This document shows positions 36,707-45,131 of a stretch of 64,000 nucleotides of DNA, piece after piece. This stretch comes from Bacteroidota bacterium (GTDB lineage Bacteria; Bacteroidota; Bacteroidia; Cytophagales; Cyclobacteriaceae), in contig JAFDYT010000001.1 of NCBI GenBank assembly GCA_018266055.1, forward strand, positions 349,301 to 413,300, in the 5' to 3' direction. The notes beneath the pieces were generated by a model that saw only the letters and a program-made list of their open reading frames with translations, ran no database searches and had not been told where the DNA came from. The first letter of the stretch is position 1, and the number at the start of each line of letters is the position of its first letter. The position numbers were made by a program, and so were the translations under genes.

Positions 36707-37287
36707 AGTTTGATCAAAGAAAGGTCGAGGATAAAACCTTTTAATACGACCCTGCTTTCAATCTTTTGATTAAATCCCTTCACAATTTCTTCGGCGTTGG
36801 AGTTTGCAAAACGCAGGTAGGTAATCTGATCAATGGGGTCCACGAGCCATGCCTCTTGCGCTCCGTTTGAAATCCAGAGTTGCATTTTCTTTTTCAGCTC
36901 TTCGAGTGAGTCTGACTTGGAGCGAACTTCAATCACAAACTCAGGGCAAATGGGAGCAAAGCGATCTTTTTCTTCTTCCGAGAGAGTTTTAAATTTTTCT
37001 TTTGACACCCAGGATACGTCAGGGGACAATACTGAGCGATCTGGCATTGTAAAACCTGAGGAAGAATCAAATACTATTCCTTCGTTGGAAATCAAATTCC
37101 AGGCATATAATTGTCCGAAAATTGCACTACTGCTAAAAGAGGAGCGGGTTGTTACTGGTGACATAATGATAATCTCCAAATTGCTGTTCCGTTCGATGCG
37201 CAGGTCTTTATTTTCCTGACAGAACCAGAAAAATTCCTCATCCGTAAAACTCTCTGTGATCTTTCCCTTGAGTGTGATCGAATCCAT
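36703..37287 (-). CDS. Uma2 family (DUF820) putative endonuclease
   Basis: A 194-residue protein of the Uma2 family, which has a PD-(D/E)XK nuclease fold and is very common in cyanobacteria and patchy elsewhere. The fold's catalytic motif is readable: LSPDVSWVSKEKF (Asp) and PEFVIEVRSKSDSLEELKKK (Glu-x-Arg/Lys), then LWISNGAQEAWLVDP. The cellular role of the family is not established. It ends on bases shared with the iscA-like stop codon, a tail-to-tail overlap of four bases. It starts 12 bases downstream of the RidA gene and probably shares its transcript. Confidence 0.88.
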   Translation of the reverse strand: MDSITLKGKITESFTDEEFFWFCQENKDLRIERNSNLEIIIMSPVTTRSSFSSSAIFGQLYAWNLISNEGIVFDSSSGFTMPDRSVLSPDVSWVSKEKFKTLSEEEKDRFAPICPEFVIEVRSKSDSLEELKKKMQLWISNGAQEAWLVDPIDQITYLRFANSNAEEIVKGFNQKIESRVVLKGFILDLSLIKL

Positions 37288-37299
37288 ATGTTAAATTTA

Positions 37300-37731
37300 C
37301 TAAACAGCCCCCAATACCGCAACGCACTTTAACTCAATAGCGATAGGCGTTGGCAATGCGTTTACTTCAACCGTGGTGCGGCAAGGTTGTGTCGCCTTGT
37401 CCGGAAAATATTGGGCGTAAATTCTGTTAAAGGTTTGAAAGTCGGCCTTCATGTTGGTCAGAAAAACGGTGACGTCAATGAGGTTTTCCCATCTTGCTCC
37501 TGAGGCCTCCAAAACAAATTTTACATTTTGAAAAACGGAGTGGCATTGTTCCTCGATGTTGTAGGTGATAATATTCTTGTTTTCATCCAGTGTGACGCCG
37601 GGAATTTCCTTTGAGCCTTTTTTGCGGGGCCCAACGCCAGAAAGAAATAAGAGGTTGCCAACTTTGCGCGCATGCGGGTACGGCCCAACGGGGTCAGGAG
37701 CTTTGTCGGATGAGATAAAATTGTCACTCAT
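37300..37731 (-). CDS. RidA/YjgF family protein
   Basis: A 143-residue member of the Rid family. Family founders hydrolyse reactive enamine/imine intermediates to ketoacids and ammonia. KAPDPVGPYPHARKVGNLLF, SGVGPRKKG, WENLIDVTVFLTNMKAD and CRTTVEVNALPTPIAIELK are typical. The longer form with GPRKKGSKEIPG resembles the 2-aminomuconate deaminase subgroup, but no aromatic degradation genes are nearby. The frame extends 7 codons upstream into the DUF4198 gene; MSDNFISSDKAP at 37731 is preferred. It lies directly after the DUF4198 gene. Confidence 0.88.
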   Translation of the reverse strand: MSDNFISSDKAPDPVGPYPHARKVGNLLFLSGVGPRKKGSKEIPGVTLDENKNIITYNIEEQCHSVFQNVKFVLEASGARWENLIDVTVFLTNMKADFQTFNRIYAQYFPDKATQPCRTTVEVNALPTPIAIELKCVAVLGAV

Positions 37732-37732
37732 A

Positions 37733-38530
37733 TTATTCGATACCAAACACAAGGCTGCTCCAGAAACTTTGCCAGTCGGCGCCAGGTTTTTCTGATGGAA
37801 TCATCCGTACGGTGCTCACCATCCAGGGACCTTTGCTGCTGATTGGGAATTTGAATGTGCCGTCGTTTTCAGTGTAGGCGTTTTGCTGAAAAGTGGTGTT
37901 GCCGATTTTGTTCCAGAGTTTTACCAATTGATGCGGACTGGGTTTCCCATCGAACAAAACCAGGCATTGCAGATAGTCGCCCGACTTGAGGAGATATGGA
38001 TTTTGATTTGGAATTATTTCAATCCGCATTCCTGTTTTCCTTTTAAAAGTATCGTCGGTTTTGGTGCCGGCTTGTACCAGTAATTTTACATAGCGCGAGT
38101 AAAATTCTTTCGATGGCTTGTCAAGTGTGTTGTTTTTAGTGCGAAGTTCAAGCGCATTGTCAAGGCCGTCTTCTTTCAGGTAGTCGTTGAATTTTTCGGC
38201 GTCAAGCTCAATAAAAGCCTCACTGCTTTGCATGGAAAGAAGATGAGTTCCCTCTTCGGCAATTTTGTATTTCAGTTTCTCTTTGGCATCCGGTTTTACC
38301 TGCGCGCGCAGATCGATTGTTTTGGCGAGGTGAATCAGGTCCAGTTTCTGAATTTTATTTTTCTTCAGATCCCATGGCTCTCCGTCAAAATTTTCGCCTA
38401 CCATAAATCCGACACTCATTTCCTCGCCCACGGCATAGCGAAATTTTTTAGGCTGAAGCCAAAACTCATGCGACTCGGCAAGCCAGGCAGATAAGACAAG
38501 AATTACCAGAACAGAAAGTTTCTTTCCCAT
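37733..38530 (-). CDS. Exported DUF4198 family protein
   Basis: A 265-residue secreted protein with signal peptide MGKKLSVLVILVLSAWLAES, then HEFWLQPKKFRYAVGEEMSV, the typical start of DUF4198, whose members often sit in metal-handling loci. The C-terminal part (GDYLQCLVLFDGKPSPHQLVKLW, TENDGTFKFPISSKGPWMV) looks like a carboxypeptidase-regulatory or transthyretin-like beta fold. His in HEF could act in metal binding; no other His-rich motif is seen. It is followed at once by the RidA gene. Its function is unknown. Confidence 0.85.
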   Translation of the reverse strand: MGKKLSVLVILVLSAWLAESHEFWLQPKKFRYAVGEEMSVGFMVGENFDGEPWDLKKNKIQKLDLIHLAKTIDLRAQVKPDAKEKLKYKIAEEGTHLLSMQSSEAFIELDAEKFNDYLKEDGLDNALELRTKNNTLDKPSKEFYSRYVKLLVQAGTKTDDTFKRKTGMRIEIIPNQNPYLLKSGDYLQCLVLFDGKPSPHQLVKLWNKIGNTTFQQNAYTENDGTFKFPISSKGPWMVSTVRMIPSEKPGADWQSFWSSLVFGIE

Positions 38531-38559
38531 ATCTAAAATTTATTCAATGGCATTGGTGA

Positions 38560-39855
38560 TCATCCATTCATGATATCTTCAATTTCATTGGCGTCAATCG
38601 GAATGTTTTTCATCAGGTCGATATTTTCCTTCTCGCCTACCCACACATTGTTTTCAAGCCGTACGCCGAAGCCTTCTTCTTTGATATAAATGCCGGGTTC
38701 AATTGTCCACACGCTTCCCACCTGAATGGTGTCGTGCATGTTGCCGATATCGTGTACGTCGAGGCCAAGCATGTGCGACGTGCCGTGGTAAAAATATTTA
38801 CGCAACGCAGGATTTTCTGGATCCTGATTCTTCACGTCCGTATCGCTAATGAGTTTTAGTTTCAGCAACTCCGCTTGCATGATTTTTTCAATCTCCTTCT
38901 GATAGTCAAAGTACACGATGTTTGGCCGAAGCAATTTCATCGCTTCGCGTTGCACGTGGAGCACGGCGTTATACACTTCTTTTTGCCGTGGCGTAAAACG
39001 GCCACTCACCGGAATAGTTCGGGTGAGGTCAGAGTTGTAGTTGGCATATTCTGCAGCTACATCCAGCAGCACAAGTTCGCCGGCTTTACAGGCTTGATTG
39101 TTTTCAATGTAGTGCAGCACCACATTGTTCACACCTGACGCGATGATTGGCGTGTAGGCAAACCCTTTTGAACCATGACGAAGGAACTCGTGGATGTATT
39201 CCGCTTCGATTTCGTATTCGTTCACACCTGGTTTCAAAAACTTCAGTACGCGGCGAAACCCTTTTTCCGTAATGTCGCATGCTTTCTGGATCAAGTCGAT
39301 TTCCGGCTTTTGTTTGATGCGACGTAGTTTTGCCATGATGGGCGCTACACGCTGGTAGGTATGCAGTGGATATTTGGCCTTGCATGAATCGATGAAACGG
39401 GCGTCGCGGGTTTGAACGGTAATTTCAGCGCGGTAATGTTCGTTGGTGTTGAGGTACACAAACTCTGCGCCGCTCATCACCATCAAATGATGAAACATGG
39501 CGTCAAAATCCTGAAGCCACATCACCGCATCCACGCCTGAGATCGCCTTCGCTTCTTCTTTGGTTAGCTTGTGGCCGTACCATTTTTCAAGATGTTCATT
39601 CGGCTGGCGCAGAAAAAGGATTTCCCTTTTCTTTTCTTCGCGAAAGCCCGGACAGATCACCAGTATGCTTTCCTCTTGCTCAATTCCCGTAAGGTAAAAA
39701 AGATCGTTGTTTTGTCTGAACGACATGGTGCCGTCGGCATTGGTTGGCATCGTGTCGTTGGAGTTGAAGACCGCGATGGAGCCAGGTTTAAGTTCGTTTA
39801 CCAGTCGTTTGCGGTTGTTGATGAAAAGTTGTTTGTCGATGGGCGTGTATCGCAT
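38560..39855 (-). CDS. pepP: Xaa-Pro aminopeptidase (M24, PepP-like)
   Basis: Removes an N-terminal residue before proline. The 431 residues have the aminopeptidase P N-terminal domain (to about 175) and the M24 pita-bread domain with its five metal ligands: VLLDVAAEYANYNSDLTRT (two Asp), YHGTSHMLGLDVHD (His), WTIEPGIYI (Glu) and GVRLENNVWV (Glu). No signal peptide is present, so it is cytoplasmic. It diverges from the fucosidase gene with a 45-base gap. Family assignment is firm and exact peptide specificity is inferred. Confidence 0.94.
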   Translation of the reverse strand: MRYTPIDKQLFINNRKRLVNELKPGSIAVFNSNDTMPTNADGTMSFRQNNDLFYLTGIEQEESILVICPGFREEKKREILFLRQPNEHLEKWYGHKLTKEEAKAISGVDAVMWLQDFDAMFHHLMVMSGAEFVYLNTNEHYRAEITVQTRDARFIDSCKAKYPLHTYQRVAPIMAKLRRIKQKPEIDLIQKACDITEKGFRRVLKFLKPGVNEYEIEAEYIHEFLRHGSKGFAYTPIIASGVNNVVLHYIENNQACKAGELVLLDVAAEYANYNSDLTRTIPVSGRFTPRQKEVYNAVLHVQREAMKLLRPNIVYFDYQKEIEKIMQAELLKLKLISDTDVKNQDPENPALRKYFYHGTSHMLGLDVHDIGNMHDTIQVGSVWTIEPGIYIKEEGFGVRLENNVWVGEKENIDLMKNIPIDANEIEDIMNG

Positions 39856-39900
39856 AATAAAAAGTTATAAATTCAGGTGTTGCAAGTTAAACAAACCCCC

Positions 39901-41220
39901 ATGAAGAAAACAGATTTTAAAATTCAGAATTTGATGCTCGCGGCGATGCTGTTGCTGCTGCCAGCTGTAGTTTCCAGAGCTCAATACAAGCCTACTCCAG
40001 AAAACCTGAAGAACCGTGAGTGGTTTCAGGATGCGAAGTTTGGTCTCTTTATTCATTGGGGTGTGTACAGTGTGCTCGGCGACGGTGAATGGGTGATGAA
40101 CAATCAGCAGATTCCGATTAAAACCTATGAAAAGCTTCCTTCTTTTTTTAACCCTGTAGAGTTCGACCCGGCTGCATGGGTGAAGATGGTGAAAGATGCA
40201 GGCATGAAATACATCACTATTACGAGTAAGCACCACGATGGCTTTGCCATGTTTGACTCCAAAGTTTCGGACTACACGATCGTAAAGAAAACGCCATACG
40301 GCAAAGATGTGTTGAAGATGCTCGCCGACGAGTGCCGCAAGCAAGGCGTGAAATTATTCTTTTATCATTCACAATTAGACTGGCATCACCCCGATTATTT
40401 TCCGCGTGGATTTACCGGCGGCGATTGGACGGGTCGCGAGGAGAAAGGGGACATGAACAAATACCTCGACTACATGGACGCACAACTCAGCGAACTTCTC
40501 ACCAACTATGGCGACGTCGGCGGCATTTGGTTTGACGGCATGTGGGATAAGAAAGATGCCGACTGGAGATTGAGTAAAACCTATTCGTTGATTCATCAAC
40601 TGCAACCTGGTGCGCTGGTAGGCAGCAATCATCATCGTACACCGTACGAAGGAGAAGATTTTCAAATGTTTGAAAAAGACTTGCCAGGCCATAACACTAC
40701 GGGCTTTGCCCCCGAACAAAAAGTTGGAGATCTTCCTAAAGAAACCTGCGAAACGATCAACAACAGTTGGGGCTTTAACCTGCGCGACGCCAGCAACAAA
40801 AGCCGCAAAGATCTGATTCAGTATCTGGTGAAAGCGGCTGGATACGGTGCAAATTTTTTGTTGAATGTGGGCCCCATGCCTAACGGAAAAATTCAACCCG
40901 AGCATGTAGAGTTGCTCAAACAAATGGGCGACTGGACAAAACTGTATGGAGAAACAATTTACGGAACCCGCGGCGGCCCGCTCAGCGCGCGCGAGTGGGG
41001 CGTGATGACACAGAAGGGAAATAAAATTTATGTGCACATCCTCAACTGGCAAGACGAAACACTCACGCTTCCGAAACTTGGAAAGAAAGTGGTGAGCGCC
41101 AAACTCTTTATCGATAAGTCGGCGGTGAAGTTTTTGGAAAATGATTTTGGTCTGAGCCTTCAGGTTCCAAAGTCAAAAATGGATGAAGTAGATACGGTGG
41201 TGGAACTTGAGGTGAAGTAG
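39901..41220 (+). CDS. Alpha-L-fucosidase, GH29, exported
   Basis: Releases L-fucose from glycans. The 439-residue protein begins at ATG 39901 (an upstream in-frame ATG at 39877 is less likely) with a signal peptide ending VVSRA. The GH29 catalytic barrel is clear: WFQDAKFGLFIHWGVYSV, ITSKHHDGFAMFDSK, FYHSQLDWHHPDY, the nucleophile Asp in GGIWFDGMWDKKD, and GYGANFLLNVGPMPNGKIQ. A short C-terminal beta part follows. No fucose catabolic genes flank it, although a FucP/GluP-type transporter lies at 23465. It converges with the DinB-like gene, with 5 bases between them. Confidence 0.93.
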   Translation: MKKTDFKIQNLMLAAMLLLLPAVVSRAQYKPTPENLKNREWFQDAKFGLFIHWGVYSVLGDGEWVMNNQQIPIKTYEKLPSFFNPVEFDPAAWVKMVKDAGMKYITITSKHHDGFAMFDSKVSDYTIVKKTPYGKDVLKMLADECRKQGVKLFFYHSQLDWHHPDYFPRGFTGGDWTGREEKGDMNKYLDYMDAQLSELLTNYGDVGGIWFDGMWDKKDADWRLSKTYSLIHQLQPGALVGSNHHRTPYEGEDFQMFEKDLPGHNTTGFAPEQKVGDLPKETCETINNSWGFNLRDASNKSRKDLIQYLVKAAGYGANFLLNVGPMPNGKIQPEHVELLKQMGDWTKLYGETIYGTRGGPLSAREWGVMTQKGNKIYVHILNWQDETLTLPKLGKKVVSAKLFIDKSAVKFLENDFGLSLQVPKSKMDEVDTVVELEVK

Positions 41221-41225
41221 CGATT

Positions 41226-41798
41226 CTATTTCTTACCCAGAAACAAATCTACTTCCCTGAAAGGATTACCCGACGATCTGCGGAAGGAAACCACCTGGCC
41301 AATGTGCCAGAGGCAATCTTCAATCGGTCCGTTGATTAAATTCCAGAACGGGTATTCGATTTTATTTCCGTGGTCGAAATAAATAAAATTGAATTCTTTC
41401 ATCTGTGTCTCAGTAGCTGTGCGGAGGTTGTCAGCGGCTGTTTTAAAATTCTCGAGCGTTGCTTTCCGCATTTCAGCAAATGGAAGTTTTTTATCCTGAC
41501 CGGGAACGTTCACTTTTTTTAGCGTTGCATTGACAACCAGAAACGACATTTCGTACACGTGAGCTAGCGTCTCTTCAGTTGTTCTCGCGTCAGCGTTGGG
41601 TTTGAAAGCGAGGTCTTCCTTTCGCAAGCCGTCGGTAGCCCAATAATATCGGAAGCCCAGGCCGTCTATTACGCGGGCAGCTACTGTACCTGCTGAGAAT
41701 TTTTCGGGTAGAGCCGGAATTTCAGCATACGGAAGTTCCGTCTGCGCCAATAGCGAATTCGCGAAAGCGAAGAATAAAAGTACGAACACGTTTTTCAT
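41226..41798 (-). CDS. Exported DinB-like four-helix protein
   Basis: A 190-residue protein with signal peptide MKNVFVLLFFAFANSLLA, before QTELPY. The helical body has DinB-like features: ETLAHVYEMSFLVVNATL, LENFKTAADNLRTATE and EDCLWHIGQVVSFRRSSG, with His residues placed to bind a metal. Secreted DinB-like proteins are frequent in this phylum and their reactions are mostly untested; thiol-dependent transferases occur in the superfamily. No partner gene is evident. Confidence 0.82.
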   Translation of the reverse strand: MKNVFVLLFFAFANSLLAQTELPYAEIPALPEKFSAGTVAARVIDGLGFRYYWATDGLRKEDLAFKPNADARTTEETLAHVYEMSFLVVNATLKKVNVPGQDKKLPFAEMRKATLENFKTAADNLRTATETQMKEFNFIYFDHGNKIEYPFWNLINGPIEDCLWHIGQVVSFRRSSGNPFREVDLFLGKK

Positions 41799-41892
41799 GG
41801 CAGAGAATTTTGCAATGAAGTTGTGAAAAATCGGCGGATGAAAAAACTTAATCCCGACTGAAGACTTTCGGGTCAGATTTTAAAAGTGGACA

Positions 41893-42729
41893 TCAACTCA
41901 GCCCGTGCAGAAAATCTTTCTCTTCAAAGATTTCTGATTCGATGGTGAAGTCGTCGGCATCAAGGTAAGCCGGGAAGCGGTCGCGATAAGCGTGCAGTGC
42001 GTGCGAACTAAGTTCTATCGTTTTGGTGGCTTCAATTCCTTCTACAGAAAAAATAGTATCGCCTTTGGGGCCGATGATGGCGCTGTGTCCATTGTAATCA
42101 ATGCCGTTGCCGTCGGTGCCCACGCGGTTTACACCCACGCAATAGCTCAGGTTTTCAATGGCGCGCGCACGAAGCAAAGTTTCCCAGGCGGCAGAGCGCA
42201 CTTGAGGCCAGTTGGCCACATATACTAATAGGTCGTACGATGTTTTCTTCAATGAGGCGTTCCAACGGTTGCGGCTCCACACGGGGAAGCGCAGATCGTA
42301 ACAGATCAGCGGGCAAATTCTCCAGCCTTTCCAGTGGCCGATCAAAAGACTTTCGCCTTGGGAATAAACACTTTGCTCCTCCGCCATGCGGAAAAGATGT
42401 CGTTTGTCGTAGGTTTTAAATACGCCACCTGGTTCCATCCACAGCAGGCGATTGTAGTAGCGCTCGTGCACGTGGGCGATGAAGCTTCCCAAAATAAGGG
42501 CGCCGGTCTGGTCGGCCATTTGTTTCATCCACTTGAAGGTGCGTAGGTTCATCATTTCGGCCAGCTTGTTGGCTTTCATAGTAAACCCGGTGGTGAACAT
42601 TTCCGGCAATACAATCACGTCGGTCGACTGGCCGATCTGCCAGATTTTTTCCTCAAACATGGCCAAATTGGCTCCAATGTCCTCCCAATGGAGGTCAGAT
42701 TGAATAAGAGTGATTTTTAAATCCTGCAT
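41893..42729 (-). CDS. Omega-amidase (nitrilase family, YafV/NIT2-like)
   Basis: Hydrolyses 2-oxoglutaramate or 2-oxosuccinamate to the 2-oxoacid and ammonia. The 278 residues carry the nitrilase triad: Glu in IVLPEMFTTGFTM, Lys in KTYDKRHLFRMAEE and Cys in PLICYDLRFPVWSR. The open frame runs 45 codons further into the aminotransferase gene, but MQDLKITLIQSDLHWED at 42729 is the family start. It follows the methionine aminotransferase gene by 74 bases, the classical pairing in the glutamine transaminase/omega-amidase route. Confidence 0.92.
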   Translation of the reverse strand: MQDLKITLIQSDLHWEDIGANLAMFEEKIWQIGQSTDVIVLPEMFTTGFTMKANKLAEMMNLRTFKWMKQMADQTGALILGSFIAHVHERYYNRLLWMEPGGVFKTYDKRHLFRMAEEQSVYSQGESLLIGHWKGWRICPLICYDLRFPVWSRNRWNASLKKTSYDLLVYVANWPQVRSAAWETLLRARAIENLSYCVGVNRVGTDGNGIDYNGHSAIIGPKGDTIFSVEGIEATKTIELSSHALHAYRDRFPAYLDADDFTIESEIFEEKDFLHGLS

Positions 42730-42803
42730 GGCGATTGAAACGGAATGCAAAGAAACGAATATGGGCTGACAATACAGAACCCAAACCCGATAAAAAGTAA
42801 AAT

Positions 42804-43946
42804 CTAAAGTGAGCGTAAGATTTTCCCTGCCTTTTGAAGCGTTTCTTCGCCTTTGGCGAAACAAAAGCGCAGCAGACGGTGGTCCGATTTGTCTTTATAA
42901 AATGCCGAAACCGGTATCGGAGCCAGTTTCATCTCGCGGGTCATCCATTCGGCCATGGCAGTGTCTTCTTTTTCTGAAACTCCCTGATAAGAAAGAAGTT
43001 GGAAATAACTTCCGTAACAAGGAAGTGCCCGCAGCGACGTGCCTTTGATTTCCTGAAGGAAAAAATCCCGCTTTTGCTGATAGAATTTTCCGAGATGAAG
43101 ATAATTTTCAGTGTCGGCGAGGTATTCTGCCAGGGCAAGTTGCACCGGCGTATTCACACTGAAAGTGATAAACTGATGGGCTTTGCGAATTTCGCGCGTC
43201 AGGTTTTCCGGTGCTACCGTGTAGCCCACTTTCCAGCCTGTAGCGTGAAAAGTTTTTCCAAACGAAAAGACGGCGATGCTCCTTTCGCGCAAAGCCGGAT
43301 ATTTCAGCACACTTTCGTGCGATTTGTTTTCGAAAATAATGCGCTCGTACACTTCGTCGCTCAGCACGATCAGGTCGTGATCCACAGCCAATTTTTGTAA
43401 CGTGATCAAATCGGCATCACTCAGCACGGATCCTGCCGGATTGTGCGGCGTGTTTATCATGATCATCCGCGTACGCGAAGTGATTCTGCTTTTCACTTCA
43501 TTCCAGTCGATCGAAAAATCAGGAGGGGAAAGATTCAGGTGAACCGGAATGCCACCATTCAGCCGGATGGCCGGATCGTATGAATCGTACGCGGGATCGA
43601 ACACAATCACTTCATCGCCGGCGCCGATCAGCGCTGCGATGGTGGCGAAGATGGCTTCTGTGCCGCCCGCGGTAACTGTAATTTCGGTTTCAAAATCGGT
43701 GGTGCGCCCGTAGGTTTTGGCAACCACTTCGGCAATGGCCTGGCGCAAGGCCGGCACGCCGGGCATCGGTGCATATTGATTATGACCGTCTTTCATTTTT
43801 CGATGAATCAGGTCGATCAGTTTTTCTGACACCGGAAAATCGGGAAATCCTTGCGACAGGTTGATGGCCCCACACTCCAGCGCCATGCGCGACATGACAG
43901 TGAAAATGGAGGTGCCTACTTCAGGAAGTCGTGACGTGATTTTCAA
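42804..43946 (-). CDS. Methionine/glutamine aminotransferase (YbdL-like)
   Basis: PLP enzyme of the class I/II fold, 380 residues. The opening LPEVGTSIFTVMSRMALECG and INLSQGFPDFP match YbdL-type methionine aminotransferases. NQYAPMPGVPALRQAIAE, TVTAGGTEAIFATIAAL, NTPHNPAGSV and the PLP lysine in SFGKTFHATGWKVGY are intact. It probably remakes methionine from 4-methylthio-2-oxobutyrate using glutamine; the resulting 2-oxoglutaramate is removed by the omega-amidase next to it. It lies 11 bases after def, so the three genes read as one operon. Confidence 0.92.
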   Translation of the reverse strand: MKITSRLPEVGTSIFTVMSRMALECGAINLSQGFPDFPVSEKLIDLIHRKMKDGHNQYAPMPGVPALRQAIAEVVAKTYGRTTDFETEITVTAGGTEAIFATIAALIGAGDEVIVFDPAYDSYDPAIRLNGGIPVHLNLSPPDFSIDWNEVKSRITSRTRMIMINTPHNPAGSVLSDADLITLQKLAVDHDLIVLSDEVYERIIFENKSHESVLKYPALRERSIAVFSFGKTFHATGWKVGYTVAPENLTREIRKAHQFITFSVNTPVQLALAEYLADTENYLHLGKFYQQKRDFFLQEIKGTSLRALPCYGSYFQLLSYQGVSEKEDTAMAEWMTREMKLAPIPVSAFYKDKSDHRLLRFCFAKGEETLQKAGKILRSL

Positions 43947-43957
43947 ATAATCGTAAT

Positions 43958-44512
43958 TTATTTCTTCAACGGCGCCAGAATCCGGTATTCTGTATCTACG
44001 TCGCCTTTGCTGATTTTGCCAAGCTTGCCTTTGAGCATTTGCTTTTTGAGTGGCGTGAGATAGTCGATGAAAAGTTTTCCTTCGATGTGATCGTATTCAT
44101 GCTGGATGATGCGCGCCTTCATGCCGTCAAACTCTTCTTCGTGGGCATTCCAGTTTTCGTCAAAATATTTGATCTTGATTTTTTCCGGCCGCTCTACTTC
44201 TTCACGGATGTTGGGGATGCTCAAGCAACCTTCTTCAAAGGCCCACGGCTCACCAAATTCATCCACCATCTCGGGGTTTACAAAAACTTTTTTAAAGTCC
44301 TTCAAGTTCGGTTCGTCTTCCAGCGTAGTTCCATCGACAATGAACAGGCGAATGCCCTTGCCAATCTGCGGCGCCGCCAGCCCAATGCCGTGTGCTTCGT
44401 GCATGGTTTCAAACATATCGGCAGCCAGTTCCTTGATGTCTTTCCCTTTTTCTATGTCTTTTGCTCGTTTCCGTAACACAGGATCGCCATACATCACAAT
44501 CGGATAAATCAT
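43958..44512 (-). CDS. def: Peptide deformylase
   Basis: Removes the formyl group from the initiator methionine of new proteins. The 184 residues have all three metal motifs: HGIGLAAPQIG, EEGCLSIP (Cys ligand) and IQHEYDHIEG (two His and catalytic Glu). No methionyl-tRNA formyltransferase gene is adjacent. It is first in an operon with methionine aminotransferase and omega-amidase. A TACCTTTG element lies 17 bases upstream. Confidence 0.97.
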   Translation of the reverse strand: MIYPIVMYGDPVLRKRAKDIEKGKDIKELAADMFETMHEAHGIGLAAPQIGKGIRLFIVDGTTLEDEPNLKDFKKVFVNPEMVDEFGEPWAFEEGCLSIPNIREEVERPEKIKIKYFDENWNAHEEEFDGMKARIIQHEYDHIEGKLFIDYLTPLKKQMLKGKLGKISKGDVDTEYRILAPLKK

Positions 44513-44529
44513 AATTGAAAATTAGACTG

Positions 44530-44537
44530 CAAAGGTA
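44530..44537 (-). promoter_or_regulatory. -7 element TACCTTTG before def
   Basis: TACCTTTG on the minus strand matches TAnnTTTG. The gap between def and ruvX (about 97 bases) holds nothing else recognised. Confidence 0.5.
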
Positions 44538-44609
44538 AAGAAGATGTACAATTTACGAGGTGCGATGTATGATTTAAGTTTATCTGCCATGACCTCCGTT
44601 AGCCGCAAA

Positions 44610-45029
44610 CTAATGCAGACTTTTGGTTTGCATGTAGCTTTGTAAAATGATGGTGGCGCTGATGCGGTCAACGTTTCCCTTCACTTGCCGGTCTTTCTTT
44701 TTCATGCCTCCGGAAATCATCACTTGCTGAGCCATGCTTGACGTGAAGCGCTCATCTACTTCTGTGATTTTCACAGACGGAAAATTGGTTTTAAACACCT
44801 CCACAAATTTTCGCACTGCAGCGGCAGTATCGGAGTCTTCGTTGTTTAATTTTTTGGGCATACCGATGACGACTTCATCTACCGTTTCTTTTTGAAAATA
44901 CGATTTCAGAAAATTAACCAGCGACGGCGTCTCCACTGTTTCAAGGCCGGTGGCAATGATTTGCAACGGATCAGTCACGGCGAGGCCGGTGCGTTTCATT
45001 CCGTAGTCAATGGCAAGGATTCGTCCCAT
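44610..45029 (-). CDS. ruvX: Putative pre-16S rRNA nuclease / Holliday junction resolvase YqgF
   Basis: A 139-residue RNase H-fold protein. MGRILAIDYGMKRTGLAVTD (catalytic Asp), VIGMPKKLNNEDSD and VDERFTSSMA are family motifs. The frame is open for 30 codons upstream but MGRILAIDYG at 45029 is the conserved start. YqgF is linked to 16S rRNA 5'-end maturation and transcription; resolvase activity is less certain. It diverges from ruvB, with mirrored TATCTTTG elements between them. Confidence 0.92.
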   Translation of the reverse strand: MGRILAIDYGMKRTGLAVTDPLQIIATGLETVETPSLVNFLKSYFQKETVDEVVIGMPKKLNNEDSDTAAAVRKFVEVFKTNFPSVKITEVDERFTSSMAQQVMISGGMKKKDRQVKGNVDRISATIILQSYMQTKSLH

Positions 45030-45052
45030 CGGGGCTAAATTAAAATTCGGTT

Positions 45053-45060
45053 CAAAGATA
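45053..45060 (-). promoter_or_regulatory. -7 element TATCTTTG before ruvX
   Basis: TATCTTTG on the minus strand lies 23 bases upstream of the ruvX ATG and mirrors the + strand copy at 45108. Confidence 0.5.
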
Positions 45061-45107
45061 AAGCAAAACTCTGTCGAAAACGGATAGAGCAAGTCGGCGT
45101 TTAGTTC

Positions 45108-45115
45108 TATCTTTG
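45108..45115 (+). promoter_or_regulatory. -7 element TATCTTTG before ruvB
   Basis: TATCTTTG lies 16 bases upstream of the ruvB ATG, giving a leader of about 10 bases. Confidence 0.5.
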
Positions 45116-45131
45116 ACAATCAAATGCACTT

